From assembly GCA_022695795.1 (NCBI GenBank), contig MU404065.1, positions 496,001 to 560,000 of the forward strand: a stretch of DNA of 64,000 nucleotides, read 5' to 3'. Of the stretch, positions 25,045 to 37,693 are shown piece by piece. The stretch's first letter is position 1; each line of letters begins with the position of its first letter. The DNA is from Biscogniauxia marginata. Lineage: Eukaryota; Ascomycota; Sordariomycetes; Xylariales; Xylariaceae. The position numbers and the translations under genes were made by a program. The notes beneath the pieces were generated by a model. That model had not been told where the DNA came from, did not search any database, and was given only the letters and a program-made list of their open reading frames with translations.

Positions 25045-27581
25045 CAAACGGGTCTGGTTTAATAAAAGTGAGTACGAAGATGCAATACAACCCCAGGTTA
25101 AGAAGGGCTGCTTGGGAAGTTTGGTCAATCTTAGCAAAGATGAAATGTTTGATTGCACCAATTGTCGTCCAACTTCCGTTTTTGCTCAGCTTTTGCTTTG
25201 CCTCGCTTGTCTTTTCTGTCACCTCCTCCATATCTATATTCGTCTACGTATCTGCTGTGCAACATCGTCTTTCCGAAGCTGAGAAGTTGGATGTAGGATA
25301 AACTATGAGGCGCGGCCTGGAAGGCTTGCCGAATCCTCCGACATGGATATCGCAACTCGTTCTCCTCCTCCAAGAGTGTGCCCAACCCATCACTAGTGTA
25401 ATTACCTTCACGTATTAGTGGTCTCCACACGACGGGGCATACCCGCCCGTTCAGAGCATAGTGCCACTTTGGGATCGGCCGTTCGAGTGCGTCATGACCT
25501 CGCTCGGTATCAAGGGAAAAAGGGGGTAGGTAGAGGGGTCCTAAGCTACCTAATATTGCCATGTGTAGGTAGGTGAGTGTCTAAACAAGCCTCGTGCTAA
25601 TAAACGAAAACAAAGCCATGGAAAGGGTGGGCGGGATTGCTTCAGCTCGGCTAAACCATTCATTTAGCTCACGCGGGGAAGACGGAGGGCACCTTTCGCG
25701 TCCACACACACTTCTGCGCAGAGTCGTAAGCTGTCCCTGCCAAGGGTGTATCATGTAAAGATATAGGACGGAACGGCCGGGGCCGCGGAATCGCGGGCTC
25801 GAATATAATAACCCCGCCAGGAAGTTTTATGGCAGTCACGGGAATGTTTCCAGCTTTTGTAGCCTTTTGGCTATGGTTGAAGCTTGAGGAACTTCCTCGT
25901 AAGGCTTGCCGTGAGCTGCAGGCTGATAATCAATACCTAGGTAGATAGTCACCATGTCCATATTGATGTTAGTCGCACATAAGGGCGCTTATACTCCCCT
26001 CGAGACCTTCAATATTCATCCTACCTACCTGTAATCCGTATCTACCAACTTTCAAACTTCCAGCCGCCTCCACATCCTCCACACACAACGCACACTCCCC
26101 CTCCTCTCCATCCCTCCACCGTCCCGCAATCCCAACCACCTCAGCGCTCGCTAGGTACCTTATAGGTTAGATAGCTAAACACGGGATAACATATCCATCT
26201 TGAGAGAAGCAACACAAAACACAGACAAGAGTCGAGAAGGAAAACTGCAGCGGGCCGCAAAGCAGTAGGTAGAGTAACGCGGGCAGGGACGCAAGAAGAA
26301 GAAGAAGAAGAAGAAACAAATTGAATAAATGATGCCTTAGGTACCTTAGATATATATTCCGTATTATTCTTGATATGTGTAAAGACCCGATCTGACTCGA
26401 CTCGGTTCCTTTCCCGACCCCGACAGTCCATCCATTCGCTCGCGGTACCTAAATGTGGCATGACAAGACTCGACACCACAGACGGCGCTCAACCCCTTCC
26501 CCCCCCCCTTCCCCTTATACTCCCGCGCAACACACGCGTACAAGTGTCGGAACGGAGCAAAAATTAGCTTTTATCTCTCCTCTGGATACGTTCAGCTGTG
26601 TGTGGGGATATTGGGGGAGGAGAAAGGAAGGAAGGAGAAAATCTTAATCCAAACACGACAATACACATATACATACCTACCTGCCTATACATTACATGTA
26701 GGTAGGCAAGTGGATTTATTAGATGGATCGATACTTAATGTAATGTATAATGTATGTACGCCAGCTAGCCACTCTCCCCATCCCCCCCCCCTTCGTAACA
26801 AATAATCTACCTAAACCAAGAGGAATTGAAATGCAGTAGTAGCAGTAGCAGCAGGGACAAGAAATTCGTATAAGGCGATGGATGTGCTATATGTATTATA
26901 TTTATATCACCAATAGAATAGCGCAATACAGAAAGCGTGACAAGTTTCCCGCTCGTTTTCTCGTTTGATCTGGCCTGACTACCTACCTACCTATATACTT
27001 ATATTTCTTGGGCCTATCCTTTCTATAAGTTGCCTTACTTTGATGAATACTTCCCAATACGTCACACGATTCCCTTTTTATGCCGTCGTCTCTTATTTAA
27101 ATCGATGAATTCCTTTCTTTTTTTATAGCTGCAAGAAAAACAGCAGCGGCAGCAGTAGAGGCAGAAGCTCACAATAATATACAAAGAATAGTAAAAAGAA
27201 GAACAAAAAAACTCCCCGATGGACGATGGATGCTCTGGCGGCTGACTACTCGCTCTCGCTACCTGACCAAACGGGTTCTGCGTTCTCGTCATGACTTGCC
27301 ATGATCATAGAACGAAATGCCGCCCTTCATTTTTTAAACAAGATAATAAAACATGGTCGCTCTTTTGTCGACGGCTCGGAAAAGCAAGTAACAAATACCC
27401 GTCGGTCTCCTTTCCCTCGTCCAGCGCATTCGCGTTCCACGAACCGATTCATAGCAAACAGTTAAATTTAATAGGGTATAAGACAAACGACAGAAGCAGA
27501 GCCCGACCCGAAAACGCCACTTCGATCACCCCAAAGATAAAAATGCTGCCGCTTCCTGAGTTTCCCCCCGAGAGATATCAT

Positions 27582-30511
27582 TTATACCTCCAGCGCTAAA
27601 TGTTTCGACTCGTTCATTAAGGCCTGACCTCCCCGGAGCGGTTCAAGGTCCACTTTGCTGGCCTCGGCCAACGCGTCAGCTTTGGCATCATTAGCCACCC
27701 GCACGCTACCGCGGGATCCCCTGACGATGTGACCCGTTTCGACTCGGTCCTGGATCATCTCATCCAGTATTCGGCTCATCTCGTCCACACTTTTGCTTCG
27801 TGATGGGATGGGAGACTTCTTGTGTCCCGAAGGCGGCGGGTCGGGTAGAGCGTTCTGAGGTGGTGGGCTCACTGCATCACATAGCAGCGATGATCGAGAC
27901 TCGCTTTTTGCACTGTCTATTCCCTCTGCCACATCTCGAGAGCGAGCGGCATTACGAAGAGCCGACAGCATCCGGTCTTTATCTTCCAGGCGCGCCCGGA
28001 GTTCCGCTATTTCGGCATCCTTCTCCTTGATCAACGTGGACACGCTATGATCCTCGCCAACCATGATCCCCTTATTCGGTGCCGAGAACCCACCGGACGT
28101 TCGCGAAGAGCTAGCCCGCCGCGCCTGTATGAGCCTTTTCTCCAGAGTTGCGATATAGCGATTTTTGTCGGCTAGGTCTGCTTGGAGGGATTGGTTTTGA
28201 GCTTGCAAAGATGCTACGCCATCGCCATATTCGCCAAGGCTATCTTCATCCTCGGTTGTTGGGACCGGCTCGCCGTTACTCGAATGTCGTGGCTCGGCGG
28301 ACTTCCGGCCGATCGTCGAGCTAGACGAGTTCATCGATGCCGATCTCTCCAAGAAGGAACGGGCACCGGTGGATGTGGCAACCGACGTGCGAAACGAGCT
28401 TTGAGAAAAGCGTTGGTGTATACCTAGGGCGCTATAACTTCCCCCGGTGTTTACCCCTGTAGACTTAGAGCTAAGGATCAAGCGATTCAAATGGTCGATA
28501 CGCTCTTTCAAGGCCGTACGTGCAAGTTGCATCTCCAACATCTGCTCCTCATGCCTTGCCTCTGCTTCCTTTTCGCGAGCCCGCTCTTCTTCCTCGTCTC
28601 TCGCTTTCTCCTCCTCTTCAGTATTAGTCTTATTGACCTTGGCTTGAGTGTCGAGCTGGTTTCTTAGCTCTTGTATCTCCATTCGATAACGTTCCAGAAG
28701 TACCCTGGCTCCGCCTTCTCCCCCGGCGCCTAGAGCTTCTTCGGCTCGTTTGGCGTGGCTCACGATGCTGTTCTTTGCTCTCGAAGCAAATTTGAGTGTG
28801 TTCAGAGTCTCGGTCGCGTGACTATTAGCTGTAGCAGCGCTACCAGCCGAACCTGTTTGAATGGTACACAAGATGCTTACTAGCGAGTTTCCGGAGAGCG
28901 CGCCTTGCAGCAATCTGGTCAACTTGCTATCTCTGTACGGTAGATGATTGGCATCCTTGCCGGCTCCTTTTCCTTCCTTGTCCTTATGCTCCGAAAGCTT
29001 GGAGATGACTGTTCCGAGAGTTAACAAACTCTTGTTGATGTGGGAACCCTCCGTCCGACGCTCTTTTGATTCCGCAGCTTTTTCCGAGCCTGCTAAATCG
29101 ATTAGGCTCAAGGTAGAAACACGGACTCCGCCTGGTAGTAATCCAGAGCGCTTGTTTTCTCCTGCGGGGCCGGTAGGTAAGCGCTCTCTGCTCTCAACAA
29201 CAATCTGGACCACGGCATGACTGCGAGAACTCCTAGCGTTAAATTGTGTGCTTGCGGTCCTACGAGCTTGGTCTCCACGAGCGATTACACGCAAGAGTTG
29301 GGTTGGACTCTGCACAATCTCTTCTTTTAACGGTGTCGCGTAGACACCTCGCTTGCTGTCTTCTCGCAGCTTGATCTCCTCTTGTGTGCCTGCCGTCCCA
29401 ACTCCGTTGCCTGTCGCCATGCTGAGGAGGTCATGTATCCTTTCGTTGTAAATTTCGAGATAGCTCACGCGTAATAGGAATTCCCTAGATGGCGTTTCGC
29501 GAATGTACGAGAATATGTCGGTAATGGCGAGTGGAATCACACCGGGAGACGATGCAGTGCCCTGCATAGAGAACGTCTTGCCAGTACCCGTCATACCATA
29601 AGCAAATACGGTTCCGTGGTAACCCTCCATGACTCGGCGAACTAGGCGTTTCGCAATATGGTCATAGACCCGGCTATTGTCGTCGTGCGTTGAGAAAACA
29701 TTGTCTAGAAACATGTCAGTCAAACGCGCATTCATTCACGCCGGACGCGCTCACCATAATAATAGTCGCCACCTTCACGACCGCGATAGGCAACCAACGA
29801 TTTTCGGCCGTCAACCATCCACTCTCCTTCCGGATTACCATTGTTGTTACCCGACGCATCCGGCCTGACTCGAACACTAACGAGGACATTGCCTTTGCCC
29901 TCGATGCCTCTAGAGGCGCGCTTGTCCTTCGTCGGGGTCCCATGCATGTCGGGCGGGTCGTCGTATGTGGTTGCGGACGTGGAGTACGAATCCTGAGCTG
30001 AGGAACTACGGCTTTGAGGAGGTGAAGAAATACTAAGGAGACCATCCGAGTTTCTGGCACCAGCACCGCCAAGCAGCGACTTGCCTTCTCCACTACCGTT
30101 TAATAGACTGGGCGTGGCATTTGTTGAGTGGCCAATCTTGGGGGTAGCTTGGGGTGCGCGGGCCTTCCTCGCCGGGGTAACCGCTCCAGACAGCGGGCTC
30201 GGAGGCATACTCGCCACGCGACCCGGCGGTTGAGGGAACGAATTTATGCTGACAGTTTTTCTTATTGATTTCCCAGCACTATTCACTCCGTGGACGCCTT
30301 TCGGGATGGGGAGGGCCGTGGTCGGTGCCGGGTAGGGAGGAGGACTAGTGTGGACGGTCGTCGACGGCGCTCTCAACCCGCTCTTACTCGGGTTTCTGCC
30401 CGCAGCCGCTAGACCTACAACGCTTTTTCGAGTCTTGGGAATAGGCAAAGCCGGGAGAGCAGCGCTCGGAGGCCCATTAGAGGTCCGAGGTCTTGGTAAG
30501 GTGGTCGTCAT
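27582..30511 (-). CDS. kipA: Kinesin-7 (Kip2/KipA-like) motor protein
   Basis: This microtubule plus-end-directed motor is 959 residues in two exons, 29755-30511 and 27582-29704, split by a 50 nt intron (GTGAGC donor, TAG acceptor). The Ser/Pro/Thr-rich head of about 205 residues is typical of fungal Kip2-type kinesins. The motor domain starts near residue 207 (NVLVSVRVRP). Joining the exons gives DYYYDNVFSTHDDNSRVYD, the usual kinesin junction. The P-loop is GMTGTGKT (about 289-296), switch I is NARSSRSH and switch II is LIDLAGSEK. The neck and stalk contain Glu/Lys-rich coiled coils (EEEEKARDEEEERAREKEAE region and later LQAQNQSLQADLADKNRYI). The tail is Ser-rich and presumably phosphorylated. 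Family members carry dynein and CLIP-170-type proteins to plus ends and support polarised hyphal growth. That role is inferred. Confidence 0.92.
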
Positions 30512-33500
30512 GGTGATGTAGATTGTCTATTATCAAGCGAAAGATGGACAAGGTAATTCGGGGGTGACTGCGCAATAATTATAGCTCCATTGAAATACGG
30601 AAGCTGTATGAAGCGACACCGTTGCAGCCCAGATTACCAGCGCTCTGGTCCTACCATAGCCGGGACGTCTGATCAGAATAATATCCAAACCATAGGAGAA
30701 TGAAACATTCGAGAAGAATTCGATGAGTCGCGAATCGGTCGATCACGCTGGTCAAAAAAGCTGCGCTAGGTATGAAGTAGATGGTGTGTGCCTGATTGGC
30801 TGAGAAGCTCTCACGTTAAAGGGCGATGGTTGGAGGATTGGGCAGATATGCAGGGCCGAGTGGGTGAGCCAGAAAGCAGGTTGGCCCGGAGCAGTGTCAA
30901 GTCTATTTGCGGATAGGTAACAGCGTTAACGACCAGGGATCTCTATAGCAGAAGAGTCTTGTCGATTTCATCAGCGCATGAAGGCAGAAGAGCGGCAAGC
31001 GTGTTTGATGGACAAGACCCAGGTCCGTGGCAGACTCACGACAAGTCCAAATCCCGGTTAGATGATCTGAGGGCGTTTGGTGTTGCGCAGGAAACAAAAC
31101 CAAAGCAGAATATTGTAAATACCCCCCTCGCTCAAAAGTATCCGAAGTCGCTGGAAGGCGATGGGGTCGAATGGAATAGACTCGTGGGTTGCGCAAGGGA
31201 CAAATGAAATCAGGAAGAACGGATTTCGTATCGGGGATTCGCTCGTCGTGCCGTTGCTTTTGCCGGGTGTTTGGCCTAGGTTAAATCCCTTCTCTGGTAC
31301 AGGTAGCCCAACTGGCGGTGCCTTTCCTACTGTTGATTGCGCGAAGAGCGAGACTAGCTAGGTAGATGCAAGGTAGGTTAGGTAGATAGGAGAAGTAGAG
31401 TGGCAGCTGTCAAACTGAAAGCTTAAAGGGTTTAAGGTCGAAGAATCGCAAGCAGCAGAAAGGAAAATCGTCAAGTGGGTGGAACGGTTGCAGCCAGTGC
31501 TGAATTGACTTTTGACGGGAGAGTCGTGGGGGAGGAACTGCAGCAAGCAAGCTCGACATTCGGGGGGTGCAACTTTGAGGGTGCAAGCTCGATTTGGCCA
31601 GGGCGTTGGGGACTTCTTTGTACAGTAACCATGGCACATATAGCTTGGTACCCTGCACTCTGCTTAGCGGTATTAACCAGACAACTCGCTAACTCGCTAG
31701 CCGTGCTACCCCGTTCTAATCCTAATTAAGATTCTCTCTCAGCTTATAAGCTACCTATTACAGCACGTCCCTGACCTCTAGGTAACCCGCCACCGTCTAG
31801 AATCAAATACCTAACCCAAAGAAAAACCACCTGATGGAAAGACAAGAGCTACAGGCCGAGTCGTCAAGTCCAGAGAGATGATCTCAAGTATAAGACAACA
31901 AGAGAAAAACAGATATAGGCGAGGAAAACAAGAAATGATAGTGTTACGACGCAGCATTAGACGGTGGAGCTAGCAGAGCACAACTAAACTAAACTTCATC
32001 CAAGATTGCCGAACAGTTTGTCGTCCAGGTCGTCCACCGTCACCGTCACATCTCGCGCCCCCCCCCTCCCCTGGACCCCGGCTATCTATCCCTGGTGCCC
32101 AATATAAGCTATCAATCGCGACTTGACCAATTCGGATACGGTACACGCAGAGCCAAGCTCATCCATACCCTGCACAGTTAACACCAAATAAAGGGTCATG
32201 CACCAGACACCTGCAAGGACTAGACATCATCAAAGGAGCGGGACAGGGGTCTCGGTGTGATTTGCACGCAGAGAAGGAAGATACTTTTTCTTTTTCTTCC
32301 CTTTGTCACAATCGCGAAAACGGTCCTCTCCGGTCGAGGTATGTAAAACCTGTCTTACACACCAAAACCTTACACGAGAGACCCTTACACCAGGACCCTT
32401 CTCTGCCGGACCCGGCGACTGAGGCGAATCACCGTCCAACGTTCGGTTCTAGATGGCGCCTGTCGTAAGACCCTCCAGTTCACGAAGGGCGGGGATGGCT
32501 GAGCAAGTGCCGGCACCATGCAAAGTCCACCTCAGGTTGCGAGTCGGATGGAGCTCTGGGCAAGTCAGTACTGGAATACGTGTCAGGCCGCGCGGGGTGC
32601 TGAATACTCCGTGGAGGTTGTCGCGACCTACGTACCTAAGCCTGATAAGAAGACCTCCAGGCCACATGTTCTCTCCATAGAGAACCTGTCCCGGGGTCCC
32701 ATTTCGAATGCGCCACAGCGGGGGCTGCGCGCATCTTCTGCTACGTATGCGGTATCTTCCCCTGCGCCCTCCAATATCAGGCCGCGTTAACAGCTTTCTT
32801 CTTTGCTTCTGCTTGCTGCAAGGACGGGAATTTCTTGCAACGTGCAGATGCAACCCTTTCACGCAGGTCCAACGGCACGTATTCATCTACATCAAATCTA
32901 GTGCGGCAGTCATTACAAGTGGCAATGCTCCTTAAACCGGAAGACATCCGGCGCGGCTCATAGCGAAAACTCAAGCAAATACTATACACAAATAGGTGTG
33001 TAAGCCCGAGGCCAGCTCTACAGTACCACACCCTCCACGACGAATCTTATCAGTTATGGGCTCCTACACCTTCAATCTCTTCGTCACATCCACTAGTATG
33101 TAGGTATGTGATCGCGGGTCAGCAGAGACGCGATCGGTTATCTCTATGGAGAAAAAACCACGCATGTCGTGCATGGCAATTCGCCGTTTACCAGTGAGAA
33201 TAGTGATGCGATGTATATGCCTTTTTTGATCTCCATCGCCTCGTTGCTACGAAGCAATTTCCCAAGACTACGCCACTTCCTATCCTGTTCGACATAATTC
33301 GGAAGACGCGTCCGTGCCCTGCTCAAAGAAAGAGGTGAGAATTTAATCGATCACCCACCATCACCCCCGGACCTAGACCTGTCACTTTTACTTGCAGTAG
33401 CAGTCTTTACTCCTACATTTCTTGCATCACTCGCTTGGTGATTGGGCTAGCATTCTGCAGTAGTGCTGCACCGGGTTCATAGGGATAGGAGATATTTTCA

Positions 33501-34490
33501 CTTTGGCGCACCTTGGTATTTAGTGCTGCTGCTGCTGCTTGCTGCTAGTATGCGTATGTGCATGTGGCTCTGACAGGCTTCTCGATGCTCGATGGATCCA
33601 GGTCCACAGATGCGTTCTCCTAGCCGGGCAATGTGATCACAGGGCTCTCTTTATCACCCTTCTACCGTGAACCGACGAAGCTGTGTTGCCTTCGTAACTT
33701 AACTATTCATAGCATAGGGTAGCTATCGGCTCGCTAACACGCATCACGGCCGGGGAGGCCAGATCTGGATGAGGCTGAGTTCCTTTGCATCCTGTCTATA
33801 TCCCACCTGCCCACCTAGGCATGTAGCCTCCGTTGGAAGAAGAAAAGCATCCAACGCTCAGGATCAACACGGACAGGGTATATTAGTTAACTACGCAACC
33901 CGTTAGGCTCTCCCAATCCAGTCCCCCCTATTCTTTTAGCGTTTCCCGGCAGAGTGGATTGTAGTATGCTTCCGTATTACGAGCATGTAGCTAATGGATC
34001 CAGGCTCACGTATTTCGCCTAGGACGGAGTGTCGGCCGATAGTTTTACCTCAATGTTTAGTTAAGGTCGACGGCAGCGATAATCGCGACACCCATTACCT
34101 ACCTAGCGCCGTTGGCTTGCTGTGACCCGTACCCAGCCATGTGAGGTTTTGCCTTTTTTCCTTCGGCTTAGCTAGGGATACCCAGCCAGCAAGTTCGGGT
34201 AGCCATAAGCTCCTACCGTTGGACCAAATTCAATGGTTCAAAACCAGAACCCTGCGTTACTTGTCTAAGTTTTGGTTTCCTGTCGTCTCAAACCTGCCTT
34301 AGTCTGTCAAAGCCCGCTGTCTCGGGCCCTCTCTAAACCTTCTTTGGATGCACCAACGAGCAGATCGACGAGCACACAAACATCCTAGTTACATAACATG
34401 TATTACATAACATAGCATCCCAACATTAACAGCATCTCTTATAAGATCTCGAAATCCCGAGTCGCTTCAATGAATCGGCAAACTTGCTAT

Positions 34491-34510
34491 GTAGGTAGGT
34501 AGGTAGGTAG
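34491..34510. repeat. GTAG tetranucleotide run
   Basis: Five GTAG/AGGT units in tandem, the reverse complement of the CTAC runs found elsewhere in the window. Confidence 0.85.
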
Positions 34511-34847
34511 GCAGACAAGTGTAAATTTATATATTGAACGTATGTAAGTTATATACGCACCCTAAGCAGACTTGTCGAACACCAATAGATGAGAGTATAG
34601 GTAACCTTTCGTAAGGCAGAAGAACAAGAAACACGAGGCTGCTGGGATAGTTTCATCATTCCGTAGTCCCCGACCGCAAGCGTGCAAGACCCGGGTTTTA
34701 CTGACTTGAACACGCGGTATTGATATGCGGCCGAGCTGGGCCGGGCTGGGCTGGGCTCTTCCTCCCCCTCCTCCTCCTCCTCCTCCCACCTCTCTTCTTA
34801 TCTCTGGCGCGTCACGTCATGTGTCCTCGTTTCGAATTCCTCTATTT

Positions 34848-34863
34848 TCTGGTTCGAACCAGA
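34848..34863. repeat. 16-bp perfect palindrome
   Basis: TCTGGTTCGAACCAGA is a perfect palindrome. It could be a dimeric regulator site, but it is more than 1 kb from any gene found here. Confidence 0.7.
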
Positions 34864-35941
34864 CCAGACGCGCGCTTGGGATGGGAGCGATCGGATCACC
34901 CGGGCCGAAAGGGGCATGGGAAGAGATGGATGATACCTACCTTCAGTGATTATCAAGCAAATATCCTCTCCAAACACATCTATCCCGTCCTTGGAATACG
35001 GAATATTTCGTACAACTCTCTTTTGTGTTTTTCTTTTTCTCTTACTTCCCTTGCCCTTTCACGTAGTCATCAGACGGCGGTAAATAAGATTGTTGGGTTG
35101 GTTTTTTTTGGCTGAAAACCCAGGGATCGCACGGATTGCAAATTGCCTTGTTTAAAGCCTTAAAATATAGCATATATATGTGGGATCGCGGGTTACTAGT
35201 GTGTATACCTATGTATGAAATTATTTTACTCGATATAGACTTTTCGAGAGTCCTAGGTTAGTTAGGTACCTAAGGCTGGTAGGATTCTGAAGCTCTAACC
35301 GATTTAACTAGAAAACATCCGGTAAATGAATTCGTCATGCCTTCTTCGATTAGCGCGTCAAGGTCTCTCTTTCTCTCCCCCAAACATTATTATACAAGTA
35401 CGTAGGTAGGTATAACGTATGTGGGTTAATCCTATGGTACGTGCGTACTGTATCAATATACCCTACATACGCACGTTTGCACAGACCAATGATAGATAAC
35501 CATACCTAAGTATTGTGTTGTTCTCTTCTTATCATGTGTAAGCAACGCATGATAGATAGCACTTAAAACGGACGATTAATAAAACGTAACAGGTTGGTAC
35601 TGGCTTCGTCGCGTCCAGCTGGAAACTGGCGTGTTAGTGTTAGTTACCCCCAGAGCCTTAGTCACATCTCACACGCACTTTGCCCAGACAGCCGGAAAGG
35701 GTCATCCATCCCGCTGGTTGGTGGAACACTTAGTTATGTATCAAGCCCGTACTGATCAGCTGATTATAGACCTTATGCATGTAGGTATGTATAATGCTTT
35801 ATTCTTGCGTCACTCCCGCTCAGATCACTCTACATATCTTGGCTTCCAGCTAGTGATGAGAATCACCTCCTATTTAGGTAGATTTTGCGATGTGGATGTG
35901 TGCGTGCGTGAGTGTGTGTGTGTGTGTGCTACATACGATAC

Positions 35942-37177
35942 TCAGGTAGCACGGATTCCGCGCCCGACGCTACGGGTTTCGAAAACCTCGACCAGACCGG
36001 ATCCGACAGCCTCTTGGAGGACCCAGTCGAAAGACAGACCGTAGAACTGCCTCCATTTCCTCGTCTGGCCAGGTAGGATGCCCGCGAACTCACCCCGCCC
36101 TCGCTTCGCGGCGTAGCGCGCCTCCTCCTTCGCGATGCCCCCGTCCCATCGATCCTTTAGCACCGTCTCCGGCGCCTCGCGGTATCTGGACTTTCCCAGG
36201 GACGCGACGAGATGGTCCAGCGCGGCCGAGAGAAGCTTCAGGAATGTCCCGTTCCCCGGGACGGCGAACCTCAGCTCAGTAGCACCTGTGTCGAGCCAAC
36301 CGGTGTTCCGTGCTCCTCCGCCGCTTCCACCGGCCATGTGTACTGCTCCTTCTCCCCCGACCGTCCCGAGCGTGCCTGTCGGCTGTCTCGAGACCGTCTC
36401 GAGGGACGTGAGCGTGGTCTTGTCCTCGGGCCGCGAATAGAGGTTCATAGTGTTCGACATGGAGCCGTGGTGGATGATGCCGGTGTGGTGGGCAGTGAGG
36501 AAACCGGCGTGGATCAACTGGTTGAGTTCCGACGGTTGGAGCACAGTTCGATTGATGGTCTGCGCACCAGGGTTGCCTGTCAGATATGATGTCAGGCTCC
36601 TCTTTGCGCGCTCGTCTAGTATCGTAGAGTCCTTCACCATCCGCTCGTAGTCGGAGGCCAGCATTACGGTCTCGCCTATGTCTCCGCGACGAGGTACTAC
36701 TATCTTGCGCAGGAAGCCGGATCGCGCGAGTTCGGCGATTTCTCGCTCGACTGCGCTTGGTGACGCGAGTAGAGTTTGTATGTGTGACACCGTTACGATC
36801 GGAGGCAGACGCTTCCTGTAATTCAGCACTTCTGCTATCCTTTCAGAGTTCATGCCTGCCGCTCGTTCGGGCATCGCGGAAAACATGTGGTTGCGTATGT
36901 AGTGAATGGCTTGAGAAGTGTCACGGAGGTTTAGATCAGTCGCGAAGGCTTTGACGAGGCCATAGTCGTCGAGCCTATCCCCAAAGAGATCGTCGCCACC
37001 ATCATCATTATCACAATCGACGGTGGTATTTTTGCCGCTACGGTTGTCTATTCCCGGTTTACCACGAGGTAGAGAGAGTGCCCACGATGCCGAAGACAAA
37101 GACGATCGCTTTACGCCAGATGCCTTGGTAGACTTCCTAACCCGGTTGGAGCCTCCTAAGATCGACCTTAGGCTCAT
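35942..37177 (-). CDS. STK19-family winged-helix protein
   Basis: This is a single-exon gene for 411 residues. The conserved C-terminal half (GWLDTGATELRFAVPG, LLSAALDHLVASLGKSRYRE, ETVLKDRWDGG) and the middle (SAVEREIAELARSGFLRKIV, DSTILDERAKRSL) match the STK19 family as I remember it. The human protein was once called a kinase. It is now understood as a DNA-binding protein built from winged-helix domains that acts in transcription-coupled repair, and no kinase motif is visible here either. A basic N-terminus (residues 1-30) could be a nuclear targeting signal. The gene is divergently transcribed from the histidine-phosphatase gene, with 516 bp between start codons. The assignment is by motif memory. 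Confidence 0.78.
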   Translation of the reverse strand: MSLRSILGGSNRVRKSTKASGVKRSSLSSASWALSLPRGKPGIDNRSGKNTTVDCDNDDGGDDLFGDRLDDYGLVKAFATDLNLRDTSQAIHYIRNHMFSAMPERAAGMNSERIAEVLNYRKRLPPIVTVSHIQTLLASPSAVEREIAELARSGFLRKIVVPRRGDIGETVMLASDYERMVKDSTILDERAKRSLTSYLTGNPGAQTINRTVLQPSELNQLIHAGFLTAHHTGIIHHGSMSNTMNLYSRPEDKTTLTSLETVSRQPTGTLGTVGGEGAVHMAGGSGGGARNTGWLDTGATELRFAVPGNGTFLKLLSAALDHLVASLGKSRYREAPETVLKDRWDGGIAKEEARYAAKRGRGEFAGILPGQTRKWRQFYGLSFDWVLQEAVGSGLVEVFETRSVGRGIRAT

Positions 37178-37693
37178 ACTTGGTCATAGAACACACGAAC
37201 ATGGAAAAGAGATGTCAGACAGGCTTAGATCAGCTTGGAGGTGGTAAAACGAGTGTTGGATCAGATCGCATTCGAGGCTGTCGCTAGTGACTGGCTGAAA
37301 TACAATGGGCCAATGATGTGTAAAGTGGTGGCAGGCAACATTTGTCCCGCCGTGAGGGGAATTCCAAGTTTGCTGGGGGGAAACTGTAAGCTGTTATGTA
37401 ATTAAAGGGTATAGAGTGCGCTAAACCTAATTAGTATTAATTATATCATCTATGGAATAATGCCTACCTTAGGTAGGTGACTACACTAACACCGACGTTA
37501 TTTATCCATTTACTATTTACCATTTACAAACATCTTTCTGTAAATGAATGTCTTTTCTTTTTGTCACGAGTCTTCAAAGTCCGGAGTAATGCATCGATAT
37601 AAAAGACAGGCCAACAAGTTTCTTTTTGGCTTAGGGATTTCTTCTGCGGTACTTCGATGAAACATAGATAGCTCTAGCATCACTTCATACGAG
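37178..37693. promoter_or_regulatory. Divergent promoter between STK19-family and histidine-phosphatase genes
   Basis: The two start codons face away from each other across 516 bp. A CCAAT motif lies near 37310, TAGGTAGG-type elements near 37470, and a TATA box on the right side. Co-regulation is possible but not shown. Confidence 0.55.
37598..37605 (+). promoter_or_regulatory. TATA box of the histidine-phosphatase gene
   Basis: TATAAAAG lies about 90 bp upstream of the ATG at 37694. Confidence 0.5.

Larger units (their letters stand above)
22502..27581. other. 5 kb gene-poor intergenic region
   Basis: I see no convincing gene. The largest open frames (for example 24649-25062 and 25131-25562) are low-complexity or lack family features. 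The region contains CTAC runs near 24737, 26673 and 26980, a TG repeat at 25021-25044 and an AAG run near 26290-26313. The left end is the promoter of the GT23-like gene and the right end is the kinesin 3' region. Confidence 0.5.
30512..35941. other. 5.4 kb gene-poor intergenic region
   Basis: The left end is the kinesin promoter. No intact gene is visible. Minus-strand pieces at 32777-33031 and 33144-33326 look slightly coding-like and may be remnants. The region also holds GTAG runs, a 16-bp palindrome at 34848 and a CCTC/CTCC-rich tract near 34755-34790. Confidence 0.5.

Noticed and set aside
24649..25062. 137-codon frame rich in Phe, Leu and Ser on the plus strand
   Set aside because: It is the translation of a T/TTC-rich tract and a TG repeat. 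No protein family features.
25131..25562. 143-codon frame on the minus strand
   Set aside because: No motif, no codon-bias contrast with the flanks and no splice partners.
32449..32886. 145-codon minus-strand frame as an intact gene
   Set aside because: It has no family features and the adjacent coding-like fragments are in other frames, so at most it is part of a remnant.
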